57,434 nucleotides of DNA from a bacterium BMS3Bbin03 (GTDB lineage Bacteria; Zhuqueibacterota; JdFR-76; BMS3Abin05). The stretch spans positions 1-57,434 of the forward strand of contig BDTM01000040.1 of NCBI GenBank assembly GCA_002898015.1, written 5' to 3'. Below, piece by piece: positions 43,761 through 52,559 of the stretch. The first letter of the stretch is position 1. Each line of letters begins with the position of its first letter. Both the position numbers and the translations under genes were made by a program. The notes under the pieces are model-generated. The model searched no databases and had not been told where the DNA came from. It saw only the letters and a program-made list of their open reading frames with translations.

Positions 43761-45002
43761 ATGAACAGAAGAGTTGTGGTTACTGGCATGGGCGCCATAA
43801 CTCCCATCGGTTTAACCGTCAGCGATTTTTGGAAATCTTTGATAGAGGGCGCTAATGGTGTTGATTATATCACGAGGTTCGATACCAGTCAGTTCACCAC
43901 TAAATTTGCGGCCGAAGTGAAAGATTTCGATCCCACCCGGTACATTGAGCGTAAACTTGTCAGACGCATGGACCTGTTTACACAATACGGTGTGGCGGCG
44001 GCGAAAGAGGCGATTGAGGAGTCGGGGCTGGATTTAAAGGAAGAGGATCCGTTCCGAATTGGCGTTATTGTCGGTTCAGGCATTGGCGGATTGAATAAGT
44101 ATGAGATCGAACACCGGAAATTGATTTCTAATGGTCCGCAGCGCGTGAGTCCTTTCTTAATTCCAATGATGATTTCAAACATCACACCGGGCTATATTTC
44201 GATGATTTACGGCGTGAAGGGAATCAATTATGCCCCCGTGTCCGCCTGTGCGACGGCCGCGCATGCCGTGGGGTTGGGATTTCGGGAAATCAAATTCGGC
44301 GGCTCCGATGTCATCATCACCGGAGGGAGTGAAGCGGCACTTACGCACATGGGTGTGGCCGGTTTTAACGCCATGCACGCACTTTCGGAGGAAAATGATC
44401 ATCCGCAGAAGGCAAGCCGGCCCTTCGACGGCACACGAAACGGTTTTGTGATGGGTGAAGGCGGCGCCATTGTGGTTTTAGAAGCATTGGAGCACGCAAA
44501 GGCGCGCGGCGCTAAAATTCTGGCCGAAGTTGTGGGGGTCGGAATGACGGCAGATGCCTATCACATCACGGCCCCGGATCCGGAAGCGGAAGGCGCCGTG
44601 AATGCCATGGCATTTGCCATTCGGGAAGCCGGGTTGCAGCCGGCGGAGATCGATTACATTAATGCACACGGCACATCTACACCGCACAATGACCGAATGG
44701 AAACGAAGGCCATCAAAAAAGTTTTCGGCGACGATGCTTACCGGGTTGCCATTAGTTCGAATAAATCGATGATCGGGCACATGTTGGGTGCGGGCGGCGC
44801 CATTGAGTTTATCGCCAGTGTTTTGACCATTCGGAATGGAATCGTGCCCCCGACCATTAATTACGAGCATCCGGATCCCGAGTGTGACTTGAATTATACG
44901 CCCAATAAAGCCGTAAAAAGAGATGTGCGTACCGCCATCAGTAATTCTTTCGGCTTTGGCGGACACAATGTGACTCTGGCAGTGCAGCGGTATGAAGATT
45001 AA
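43761..45002 (+). CDS. fabF: 3-oxoacyl-ACP synthase II FabF
   Basis: Elongating condensing enzyme of 413 residues. The catalytic triad is visible as C163 in 'VSACATAAHAV', a histidine in 'INAHGTSTPHND' and another in 'KSMIGHMLGAGG'. 'RRVVVTGMGAITPIG' starts the protein and 'AISNSFGFGGHNVTL' ends it. AAGGAAAGG precedes the ATG. The last 11 bases overlap the rnc start. Confidence 0.96.
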   Translation: MNRRVVVTGMGAITPIGLTVSDFWKSLIEGANGVDYITRFDTSQFTTKFAAEVKDFDPTRYIERKLVRRMDLFTQYGVAAAKEAIEESGLDLKEEDPFRIGVIVGSGIGGLNKYEIEHRKLISNGPQRVSPFLIPMMISNITPGYISMIYGVKGINYAPVSACATAAHAVGLGFREIKFGGSDVIITGGSEAALTHMGVAGFNAMHALSEENDHPQKASRPFDGTRNGFVMGEGGAIVVLEALEHAKARGAKILAEVVGVGMTADAYHITAPDPEAEGAVNAMAFAIREAGLQPAEIDYINAHGTSTPHNDRMETKAIKKVFGDDAYRVAISSNKSMIGHMLGAGGAIEFIASVLTIRNGIVPPTINYEHPDPECDLNYTPNKAVKRDVRTAISNSFGFGGHNVTLAVQRYED

Positions 45003-45795
45003 TAAATCATGGATCTCCAGATTTAAAATTCCGATTTTAAAAAGGCGCAGTCGAGAATATTCTGCAAAAGATGAAAAAGCTTTTGCCCACATTTACAAGA
45101 CCTTACAGTATCAATTTAAAAATTCCGATCTGCTTGCTTTAGCCTTAAAGCATCGCTCGTTCATGGGTGTGAACCATAACTCACACACCGAATCCAACGA
45201 GAGGCTCGAATTTCTGGGAGACGCCATTTTGGGGCTGATTGTGACGGAGTTTCTTTACGAAAAATTTCCCGCGCAATCGGAGGGATATTTAACCGAAATC
45301 AAATCGCTTGTGGTGAGTCGAAAAATCTTGACGCAGGTCGCGCGTAAAATTCACCTCGGCGATTATCTTTATCTGGGTCCCGGCGAAGAAAAATCGGGGG
45401 GAAGGCAGCGGATTTCTATTATTTCGGATGCGATGGAAGCGGTCTTCGGCGCCATTTATCTGGACGGCGGCACCGAGGCGGTAAAGACTGTGATTCACAG
45501 GCTTATTTTATCGGGCCTGGATGATATTCTGGAAAATGGGTTGAATAAGAATTACAAAAGCCAGCTTCTGGAATACACGCAGGCACAGGGGCTTGGAACA
45601 CCCGAGTATGTTGTGGAGGCAGAATCCGGGCCGGAGCACAATAAATTATTTCAGATTTCTGTTCGGGTAAAGGAAAAAAAATGGGGCATGGGGCATGGCA
45701 AAAGCAAAAAACAGGCGGAGCAGCAGGCTGCAAAAGATGCGTTAAGTAAAATAAATCATCAAGGACGGAGGCATGTTTTATGGAGTATTTTTTAA
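44992..45795 (+). CDS. rnc: Ribonuclease III
   Basis: Double-strand-specific endoribonuclease for rRNA and mRNA processing. 267 residues: a basic N-terminal extension of about 32, the nuclease domain with 'NERLEFLGDAILGLI' near 67 and 'SDAMEAVFGAIYLDGG' near 145 holding the Mg-binding acids, and a C-terminal dsRNA-binding domain ('NYKSQLLEYTQAQGLGTPEY' and 'GKSKKQAEQQAAKDAL'). The ATG lies inside the end of fabF, and the 3' end overlaps the acyl-CoA dehydrogenase start by 16 bp, so three genes are chained. Confidence 0.95.
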   Translation: MKINKSWISRFKIPILKRRSREYSAKDEKAFAHIYKTLQYQFKNSDLLALALKHRSFMGVNHNSHTESNERLEFLGDAILGLIVTEFLYEKFPAQSEGYLTEIKSLVVSRKILTQVARKIHLGDYLYLGPGEEKSGGRQRISIISDAMEAVFGAIYLDGGTEAVKTVIHRLILSGLDDILENGLNKNYKSQLLEYTQAQGLGTPEYVVEAESGPEHNKLFQISVRVKEKKWGMGHGKSKKQAEQQAAKDALSKINHQGRRHVLWSIF

Positions 45796-46934
45796 CGGAA
45801 CAGCAACAGATGTTGAAGGAACTTGCGCATAAAGTAGCAGAGGAAAAAATTCGGCCCGTCGCGGCGGAATATGATCGCGAGGGAAAATTTCCCTGGGATA
45901 TTGTGAATGTTTTTAAGGAACTCGGTTTTTTCGGCACGTATATTCCCGAAGAGTACGGCGGTTTCGGCGGCGGCATTATGGATCTGGTGATTATGGTCGA
46001 AGAGCTTTCACGCGCATGCGGCGGTATTTCACTGGCTCTCGCAGGCACTGCCCTGGGGACCTATCCCATCATGTTGTCCGGGAGTGAGGCGCAGAAGAAA
46101 AAATATCTGCCCGATCTGGCGGCGGGAAAGTATCTGGCAGCCTACTGCCTGACGGAACCCGGAGCCGGCTCCGACGCGGGTGCCATAAAAACGCGTGCCG
46201 TGAAAGACGGCGACTCGTACATTTTAAACGGCACCAAGCATTTTATAACGAACGGAAGTGTGGCAGGATTGTACACGGTTTTTGCGAGTACCGACCCGTC
46301 GAGAGGCATGCGGGGGATCTCAGCCTTCTTGGTGGAAGACGGCACACCCGGTTTGAGTTTCGGAAAGAAAGAGGACAAATTGGGCATCCGGGCATCTACC
46401 ACCAGCGAAGTGGTTTTGGAGGATTGCCGGATTCCCGCCGAAAACCTGCTGGGCAAACCAGGCCGGGGATTCCGGACCGCGATGGAAACATTTGACCGGA
46501 CGCGGCCGGGGGTTGCCGCCCAGGCGTTGGGAATTGCCCAGGGGGCGCTGGAATTGGCTTTGCAGTACACCAAAGAGCGGCACCAGTTTGGTATGCCGAT
46601 TTCTTCTTTTGAAGCCACTCAATTTAAATTGGCAGATATGGCCACCAAAATAGTGGCCGCCCGCGGGTTGGTTTACGGCGCGGCGAAAACGGCGGACGCC
46701 GGGACACAAAAGGATATTTCGCGTGAATCGGCCATGGCGAAATTATTTGCTTCAGACACCGCCATGTACGTCACCACCGAAGCCATTCAGCTCTACGGCG
46801 GTTACGGGTACATGAAAGACTACCCGATCGAGAAGTATTTTCGCGATGCCAAAATCACACAAATTTATGAGGGAACCAACGAAATTCAGCGCCTTGTGAT
46901 CGGGCGGGATATTGTTAAAAAAGGCGTGTATTAA
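45780..46934 (+). CDS. Acyl-CoA dehydrogenase (short-chain type)
   Basis: FAD enzyme of 384 residues that oxidises acyl-CoA to trans-2-enoyl-CoA. 'YCLTEPGAGSDAG' near 121, 'NGTKHFITNGSVA' near 145, 'KLGIRASTTSEVVLEDCRIP' near 195, and the catalytic glutamate in 'QIYEGTNEIQRLVIGR' near 362 are the two PROSITE regions of the family. The pattern fits butyryl-CoA or similar short-chain enzymes. The ATG lies 16 bp inside rnc and has GGAGG at 45767-45771. The substrate cannot be fixed, and no electron-transfer flavoprotein gene is next to it. Confidence 0.93.
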   Translation: MEYFLTEQQQMLKELAHKVAEEKIRPVAAEYDREGKFPWDIVNVFKELGFFGTYIPEEYGGFGGGIMDLVIMVEELSRACGGISLALAGTALGTYPIMLSGSEAQKKKYLPDLAAGKYLAAYCLTEPGAGSDAGAIKTRAVKDGDSYILNGTKHFITNGSVAGLYTVFASTDPSRGMRGISAFLVEDGTPGLSFGKKEDKLGIRASTTSEVVLEDCRIPAENLLGKPGRGFRTAMETFDRTRPGVAAQALGIAQGALELALQYTKERHQFGMPISSFEATQFKLADMATKIVAARGLVYGAAKTADAGTQKDISRESAMAKLFASDTAMYVTTEAIQLYGGYGYMKDYPIEKYFRDAKITQIYEGTNEIQRLVIGRDIVKKGVY

Positions 46935-47209
46935 AAAATGCCTGATGCGGAAGCATCGGTCTAAAAATGAATGTCCCCGCCTATTTTCGCCTGAGGCTTT
47001 ACCCCCGGGCGACAAACCTTTCCTTTTTTGGCCTTTTTTATGGGGGGCGGGGTTATTTGAAACTTTTGGGAAATCCATTCGTGCAATTAATTGATTAAGA
47101 ATCAACGGATTATTTTTCCTGGAAATATGGGTTCTTCTCCAAATCCGTAGATCGTATTTTCTGCCGAAATCAGGGGAAGAACCGAAATGTGTTTTACCGA
47201 GGCCTGATA
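46935..47209. other. Gap before the kinase / RuBisCO-like cassette
   Basis: 275 bp without a gene. A GNRA-loop hairpin (GATGC-GGAA-GCATC, 46944-46957, extendable by two pairs) follows the acyl-CoA dehydrogenase stop and may mark its transcript end, though there is no T run. C-rich CCCCGCC near 46975 and GGGCGGGG near 47044 could pair. The break suggests that the downstream cassette is a separate unit. Confidence 0.5.
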
Positions 47210-48739
47210 ATGGCACAATTTATTTTAGCACACGATGTTGGAACGGGCGGCAATAAGGCCGTTTTAGTAGACACAACCGGTAAAATTTACAGCACCTCCT
47301 TCGAAGCTTACAGCATCCATTATCCCCATCCGAATTGGGCAGAGCAGAATCCCGAAGACTGGTGGGAAGCCATTTCAAAATCCACCCGGACTCTCCTTCA
47401 AAAAAGCGGTATATCCCCCGGACAAGTGCTGGCCATGACATTCAGCACACAGATGTTGGGGATTATTCCAATGGATTCCGACGGTTCCGTGCTGCGGCCT
47501 GCGATTATCTGGCTGGATGAGCGGGCTGAAGCGCAGGCTCAAAAGCTTATGCGAAAATTCATCAGCCCAAAAGTTTTTGCCAAAATTGCCGGCGCGGAGA
47601 TGTGTGGGAAGGACGGCATGCCCAAACTTCTCTGGCTCAAAGAAAATGAGCCGCACATCTACCGGAAAATGTGTTGTTTCCTGGATGTGGGGGGATATCT
47701 CCTGTATCGAAGCACCGGTAGGATGATCATCGATTGGACGGGTGCCTCCGTGTTCGGAATGAATTTGAAAAAGAAAACCTGGCTCACAGGAGTCTTCCGC
47801 TACGTGGGGTTGGATCCTTCAAAATTTCCGCCGCTTGTCCGGTCTACGGCCGTTGTCGGAACACTTACGCCGCAGGCGGCAAAGGATCTGGGACTGCTGG
47901 AAGGCACGCCCGTTGTGGCCGGTGCCGGAGATGCGCCTTCGGCCGCCGTGGGTTCCGGCTCGGTGGGGGAGGGCGAAGGACACGCCTACATCGGAACCTC
48001 CGGCTGGGTGGGTGTTGTGACCACAAAAACGCCGACGGGGAAATCCGGTGTGGCGACCATTCACTCGGCGGATCCCGGGAAGGCATTTCTCTTTGCAGAA
48101 TCCGAGATGGCGGGCGGCTGCCTGGACTGGATGGCGCGTGAAGTCTGCAAAGATGTGCGCCTTCCGGAGAATTCCCCCGGCATTTTTGCTTACATGGATT
48201 CTGAAATTTCAGGGGTTCCGCCCGGCTCCGGCGGCTTGATTTTTACGCCCTGGCTGTACGGCGAACGGGCACCTGTGAGCGACACACGGGTTCGTTCCAG
48301 TTTTATTAATCTCAGTGCGAATCACCATCGGGAGCATCTGCTGCGGGCGGTTTACGAGGGCGTCGTTTACAACTTGCGCTGGTCTCTCGAAATTGTCGAA
48401 AAGAAATTCGGATTCGCCGTACCCGTGCTGCGTCTCATTGGCGGCGGTGCCAAGAGCGGCATCTGGATGCAAATGCTGGCGGACGTGACGAAGAGGAAAG
48501 TCGAAACGGTGGACCAGCCGCAGGAAGCGGGTGCCGTGGGCGTGGCTCTTGTGGCCGCCGTTGGACTCAAAATTTATCCGGATTTCGAATCTTTAAAAAC
48601 GGTCGTTCACCCGGCTCAGGTCTTTGAACCGGACGCCGCAAATGATAAGATTTATGATTTTATGTTCGAAATGTACAAAGAAGTGTACACGAGCTTGAAG
48701 GGTCTGTATTCCAAAATGCACAAAGAAAGTTTTTTCTGA
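47210..48739 (+). CDS. FGGY-family carbohydrate kinase (xylulokinase-like)
   Basis: A 509-residue sugar kinase of the xylulokinase/glycerol kinase family. The N-terminal phosphate loop 'HDVGTGGNKAVLVD' carries D9, 'NWAEQNPEDWWEA' near 45 is typical, the catalytic base is D241 in 'AGAGDAPSAAVGSG', and 'GGGAKSGIWMQMLADV' near 410 with 'QPQEAGAVGVALVA' is the C-terminal adenosine site. The ATG at 47210 has GAGG at 47199-47202; the frame extends upstream to 47189. The usual substrates are ketoses, polyols or sugar lactones. The gene is 20 bp from a RuBisCO-like gene, so it probably makes that protein's phosphorylated substrate. Confidence 0.88.
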   Translation: MAQFILAHDVGTGGNKAVLVDTTGKIYSTSFEAYSIHYPHPNWAEQNPEDWWEAISKSTRTLLQKSGISPGQVLAMTFSTQMLGIIPMDSDGSVLRPAIIWLDERAEAQAQKLMRKFISPKVFAKIAGAEMCGKDGMPKLLWLKENEPHIYRKMCCFLDVGGYLLYRSTGRMIIDWTGASVFGMNLKKKTWLTGVFRYVGLDPSKFPPLVRSTAVVGTLTPQAAKDLGLLEGTPVVAGAGDAPSAAVGSGSVGEGEGHAYIGTSGWVGVVTTKTPTGKSGVATIHSADPGKAFLFAESEMAGGCLDWMAREVCKDVRLPENSPGIFAYMDSEISGVPPGSGGLIFTPWLYGERAPVSDTRVRSSFINLSANHHREHLLRAVYEGVVYNLRWSLEIVEKKFGFAVPVLRLIGGGAKSGIWMQMLADVTKRKVETVDQPQEAGAVGVALVAAVGLKIYPDFESLKTVVHPAQVFEPDAANDKIYDFMFEMYKEVYTSLKGLYSKMHKESFF

Positions 48740-48759
48740 AACACATAAAGGAGGCAAAC

Positions 48760-50070
48760 ATGAATAGATTAGAAATGATGTCTTTGCCGACGGCTTTACC
48801 GGACGGCATTCTTTACGATGATTACGTTGTGGCTACGTATCTTGCTTCTTTTCCTGCAGATGTTCCGGTTCCTAAACTTTCGCTTGCCCTTGCAGTCGAA
48901 CAGAGCACCGGCACGTGGGTTCCGGTGCCGGGCGAAACGCCCGAAGTTCGTGCAAAACATGTGGCAAAAGTAATCGGTGTTTATGAAATACCCGATCTTG
49001 AATTCAGTGTGCCGCCGTCGATGGAAACGCGGAATTATATTCTCCAAATTGCCTATCCCGAGATCAATATCGGGGAACAGATTCCCATGCTTTTAACCAC
49101 GGTGGTTGGCAATATTTCCATGGGGGGGCGGGTAAAGGTTCTGGATGTACGTTTTCCGGAAAAGTTTGTGAAAGGGTTTCAGGGGCCGAAGTTCGGCATT
49201 GAAGGCGTTCGGAAAATTCTGGGTGTGCCTAAACGGCCGCTGTTGAATAATATGATCAAACCCTGTACCGGTTATCCTGTTGAGGTGGGCGTTGAGCTTT
49301 TTCGGGCGGCGGCGCTGGGCGGCTGCGATGTGATTAAAGATGATGAACTGCTGGCCGATGCTTCTTTCAATTCTTTGCAGGAGCGTGTGAAGCGGTACAT
49401 GGAGGTGGAAAAACAGGTTTACGAGGAAACGGGTGAACATACGCTTTACACGGTGAATGTGACGGACCAAATCCCCAAAGTTTTTGAAAATGCCAGAAAA
49501 GCGGTGGAGCTCGGCGTCAACGCGATTATGGTCAATTATCTGGCAGTCGGATTTCCGGTATTGCAGGCGCTTGCCGAAGATCCCGATATCAACGTGCCGA
49601 TTCTTGGCCACATGGATGTCGCCGGTGCGCTGTACATGTCGCCGTTTCACGGCATCAGTTCGCATTTGGTGTTGGGGAAACTGCCCCGATTGGCAGGAGC
49701 CGATATTGTGGTGCTGCCGGCGCCCTACGGCAAAGCACCGGTAATAGTGGATAAATTTCAAAATGTGGTCAAAAATATGACATTTCCGCTGTACCATTTA
49801 AAGCCCACATTTCCGATGCCGTCCGGCGGGATTACTCCCACGGTCATTCCCAAATTAATTGAAGATTTGGGCACGGAAGTGATGATCGGTTCCGGCGGGG
49901 GGATTCATGCCCATCCGGACGGGCCGATTGCCGGTGCCCGGGCGTTTCGCCAGGCAATCGACGCTGTTCTGCAGGGAATTCCGCTCACCGAAGCGGCAAA
50001 GGCGCATCCGGAACTGGCGAAGGCTCTGGAAGAATGGAAAGATCCGTTCGGCAAAGGACTCTTGCTTTGA
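48760..50070 (+). CDS. RuBisCO-like protein (form IV)
   Basis: A 436-residue member of the RuBisCO large-subunit superfamily. By-eye alignment to RuBisCO: K167 (for K175) in 'IKP', K193-D-D195-E196 (for K201, D203, E204, the carbamate and Mg site), H284 (H294), K325 (K334), S355-G-G (S379) and G380-G381 (G403-G404). Lost positions are K177 (Cys169), R295 (Met285) and H327 (Val318). Metal and enolisation chemistry is thus kept while second-phosphate binding is not, so it is not a CO2-fixing enzyme. Known form IV members act in methionine salvage and apionate breakdown; no mtn genes are near. AAGGAGG precedes the ATG. Confidence 0.9.
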   Translation: MNRLEMMSLPTALPDGILYDDYVVATYLASFPADVPVPKLSLALAVEQSTGTWVPVPGETPEVRAKHVAKVIGVYEIPDLEFSVPPSMETRNYILQIAYPEINIGEQIPMLLTTVVGNISMGGRVKVLDVRFPEKFVKGFQGPKFGIEGVRKILGVPKRPLLNNMIKPCTGYPVEVGVELFRAAALGGCDVIKDDELLADASFNSLQERVKRYMEVEKQVYEETGEHTLYTVNVTDQIPKVFENARKAVELGVNAIMVNYLAVGFPVLQALAEDPDINVPILGHMDVAGALYMSPFHGISSHLVLGKLPRLAGADIVVLPAPYGKAPVIVDKFQNVVKNMTFPLYHLKPTFPMPSGGITPTVIPKLIEDLGTEVMIGSGGGIHAHPDGPIAGARAFRQAIDAVLQGIPLTEAAKAHPELAKALEEWKDPFGKGLLL

Positions 50071-50166
50071 TCCCGAATCGTCCAAAATCCCCGGCCTTTG
50101 CGTGAGGGAAAATAGAACCCGGGTATTGAATCGGCAAAGCGTTTTACGAATGATGCAGTTGATTTA

Positions 50167-50196
50167 CCATTCTTAGCCCTGTGGTTCACCCCGGGG
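50167..50196 (+). repeat. TTAGCC-type hairpin element, third copy
   Basis: CCATTCTTAGCC (50167-50178), identical to 8095-8106, leads into a CCCTGTGG-TTCA-CCCCGGGG hairpin with one mismatch and one G-U pair. It lies between the RuBisCO-like and dehydrogenase genes, in the 205-bp gap, and could modulate expression of the second gene. Confidence 0.6.
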
Positions 50197-50275
50197 AGGA
50201 ATTGATATTTTGGCCAAAACAGGACATTTTCAACAACATCATGAATGTATAAAATAAAAGGATCAGGAGGATAAG

Positions 50276-51508
50276 ATGTCACAAATCACGGTTTTCGGAG
50301 GTGCAGGCCATGTCGGCAGTGTGGCCGTACAACTGCTGGCGTCCTCACAACAATTTTCAAAGATTATTATTGCAGATGTCGATAAAACGCGTGCGGAAAA
50401 AATTATGGAAAAAACCGGGTCGTCTGCAATCTCATTTGTAGAAACAGATGCCGATCGGCCCGAGAGCCTGAAAAAGGCGATGGCAGGCTCTTCGGTCGTG
50501 TTAAATTGTATCGGCCCTTTTTATAAATATGGCCCGACGATTTTACGGACCGTTTTGGAATCGAAAATTAATTATGTAGACGTGTGCGATGATTTTGATG
50601 CCACGGAAAAACTGTTGGCGATGGACAAAACGGCTCGGGACGCAGGGCTTTCGGCTTTGATCGGAATGGGAAGTTCCCCGGGTGTGGCGAATGTTCTGGT
50701 TCGTTTTGCAGCAGATGCCCTGCTGGATTCCATCGATTCCGTGGACATTTACCATGCACACGGCGGAGAGCCGGATGAAGGCGGTGCCGTGGTGAAGCAC
50801 AGAATCCACTCGATGCTGATCGATGTGCCGGTATTTTTGAACGGAAAATTAACGACCGTAAAACTTTTTGAGAAAAGCGGGCGTGCTCTTGAAGAAATGG
50901 CGGATTTCCCGGAGGTCGGCACGTTTCCGGTGTACGCGTATCCTCATCCCGAAACCATTACACTTCCCCGGCATATTAAGGGTGTGCAGCGTGTGACCAA
51001 TCTTGGAATTGTGCTTCCGCCGGCTTACGCCGAATTGATAAAAGGAGTGGTTCGCCTGGGAATTACCGGAGAAGAACCCATTGAGGTGAACGGACGGAAG
51101 GTGATCCCTCTCGAATTTGCGGTGGCCTTTATTCTATCCCGGCGGCCCCGATTGATGAAAGAATCCGGTCTCACTGAGGCGGTCGGCTGTCTGAAAATTG
51201 TGGTCAAAGGCCGAAAGGATTCTGAACCTCTGACCTATCATTTTACAATGTCGTCCAAGGGAAGAGGCATGGGAGAAGGTACAGGCATTCCTGCCGCTCT
51301 GGGCGCCATTTTAATGCAAAACAGAGCGATTGACCGAACGGGCGTTTTTCCTCCGGAAGGCGGCGTAAATCCAATTGATTTGCTTCAGACGGCCGGGGAA
51401 TTTGTAAAACTGGGCGAAAAGAGAGGTATTCCCGTAATGATTGAACGCATCGACGGACAGGGACATTCTACAAAAATGGATATTGCGGAATTAGTCAAGA
51501 CCTTCTAA
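50276..51508 (+). CDS. Saccharopine dehydrogenase-like NAD(P)-binding oxidoreductase
   Basis: A 410-residue protein of the saccharopine dehydrogenase family. The N-terminal Rossmann loop is 'VFGGAGHVGSVAVQLLA' at residues 5-21. 'VLNCIGPFYKYGPTILRTVLE' near 79 and 'YVDVCDDFDATEKLLAMD' near 103 are typical, and 'GMGSSPGVANVLVRF' near 130 is the family core. The C-terminal half has 'SKGRGMGEGTGIPAALGAI' near 320. A GGAGG site precedes the ATG. The exact reaction is unknown: members reduce or oxidise amino acids, sugars or lipids. Its place after the kinase and RuBisCO-like genes suggests a redox step in the same pathway. Confidence 0.85.
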   Translation: MSQITVFGGAGHVGSVAVQLLASSQQFSKIIIADVDKTRAEKIMEKTGSSAISFVETDADRPESLKKAMAGSSVVLNCIGPFYKYGPTILRTVLESKINYVDVCDDFDATEKLLAMDKTARDAGLSALIGMGSSPGVANVLVRFAADALLDSIDSVDIYHAHGGEPDEGGAVVKHRIHSMLIDVPVFLNGKLTTVKLFEKSGRALEEMADFPEVGTFPVYAYPHPETITLPRHIKGVQRVTNLGIVLPPAYAELIKGVVRLGITGEEPIEVNGRKVIPLEFAVAFILSRRPRLMKESGLTEAVGCLKIVVKGRKDSEPLTYHFTMSSKGRGMGEGTGIPAALGAILMQNRAIDRTGVFPPEGGVNPIDLLQTAGEFVKLGEKRGIPVMIERIDGQGHSTKMDIAELVKTF

Positions 51509-51669
51509 TTGCAAACACTGAAAAAGGTCTTGTTTAAAACCGGCAGACTTAATATATTAATTTAATAAGGATGCGAGTTTTTTAAATTCACAAACCGCGC
51601 CTTCACAAACACGGGCTTTATGCCTGTGTTGACAGCGCACATTTTTTAACTAAATCGGAAAACAGCGTA

Positions 51670-52542
51670 GTGCCGAAATCTTCCAAAATATACGATTTTA
51701 AAGATGTCCGGCGGGCGAATGAAATTGAAAATCTCCTGGACAATCTGGAGATCTTCGTGCGTGAAGGAGATTACGTCGGTCTGGATGAAACGATTGCAAG
51801 TCTGACCACCCAGTCTGCCTGGTCAATTCCGCGATTAGTCTTTCGCCTTCAGAAATATCTGATTCTGTGGGACAAACAATTGATTAATGCCTATCGGGAC
51901 GTGCTCGTACAAATCGGTATTTCGGCCGTTCCCGAATTAAAAGCGTCCTTTAAAAAGAAACACGTGCGGCACATTTTCTATGAAATTGCTTCTGAGATTT
52001 ACGTCAGTGAAATGATCGACAACTATTTTGCATGGCGGGATCACGAGCTGAGTGAAAATGCCTACACCGTCCGACAATATCGATTGGTCGATGAAATTGT
52101 TCAACTGGGATCGCCGGTGGTGCCGCAAGTCATCCGAAATCTGATGAATGTCAATATTCGCGAATATTTGATTGTTGCCCTCGGAAAAATCGGTAACAAA
52201 CGTGCCACAATGGTTCTGGCCGCCTTTTTACGGGAAACCCAGCCCGTCGGATTCGAGCGCGTTCGGCCTCTCGTACAAAAATTGGTGCGTGCCCTCGGCA
52301 GCATCGGAGACCGCCGTGCCGTCCGGCCGCTTCTGGATTTTTTGGGCTCTGATTTCATGGTGGGTAAAGCGGATGCCGCAGAGGCCATCGAAAAAATTTT
52401 GGGTAAAAATTTCGGGAAATATCAATCTTTCGGCAATAATAAGCGGAGCTGGCGTTCCTACCAATTGCGCGTACTCGATTATCTGCAAAACCGGAATTCT
52501 GCAGCCCCTCAGATGAAACTCGTGAAAGGGAATTTCTCCTGA
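51670..52542 (+). CDS. HEAT-repeat protein of unknown function
   Basis: A 290-residue soluble protein made largely of alpha-helical repeats. 'QIGISAVPELKASFKKKHVRHIFYEIASE', 'LGSPVVPQVIRNLM', 'IVALGKIGNKRATMVLAAFL' and 'LVRALGSIGDRRAVRPLLDFLGSD' (read in pieces) follow the HEAT/PBS-lyase pattern, at about residues 75-260. No catalytic motif is seen, so a scaffold role is likely. It starts at a GTG (51670) without a strong ribosome site. yigZ follows 17 bp later. Confidence 0.75.
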   Translation: MPKSSKIYDFKDVRRANEIENLLDNLEIFVREGDYVGLDETIASLTTQSAWSIPRLVFRLQKYLILWDKQLINAYRDVLVQIGISAVPELKASFKKKHVRHIFYEIASEIYVSEMIDNYFAWRDHELSENAYTVRQYRLVDEIVQLGSPVVPQVIRNLMNVNIREYLIVALGKIGNKRATMVLAAFLRETQPVGFERVRPLVQKLVRALGSIGDRRAVRPLLDFLGSDFMVGKADAAEAIEKILGKNFGKYQSFGNNKRSWRSYQLRVLDYLQNRNSAAPQMKLVKGNFS

Positions 52543-52559
52543 ATGCGGCGTGGAAACCC

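Noticed and set aside
48760..50070. True CO2-fixing RuBisCO
   Set aside because: The equivalents of K177, R295 and H327 are replaced and no phosphoribulokinase is nearby; the protein is form IV.
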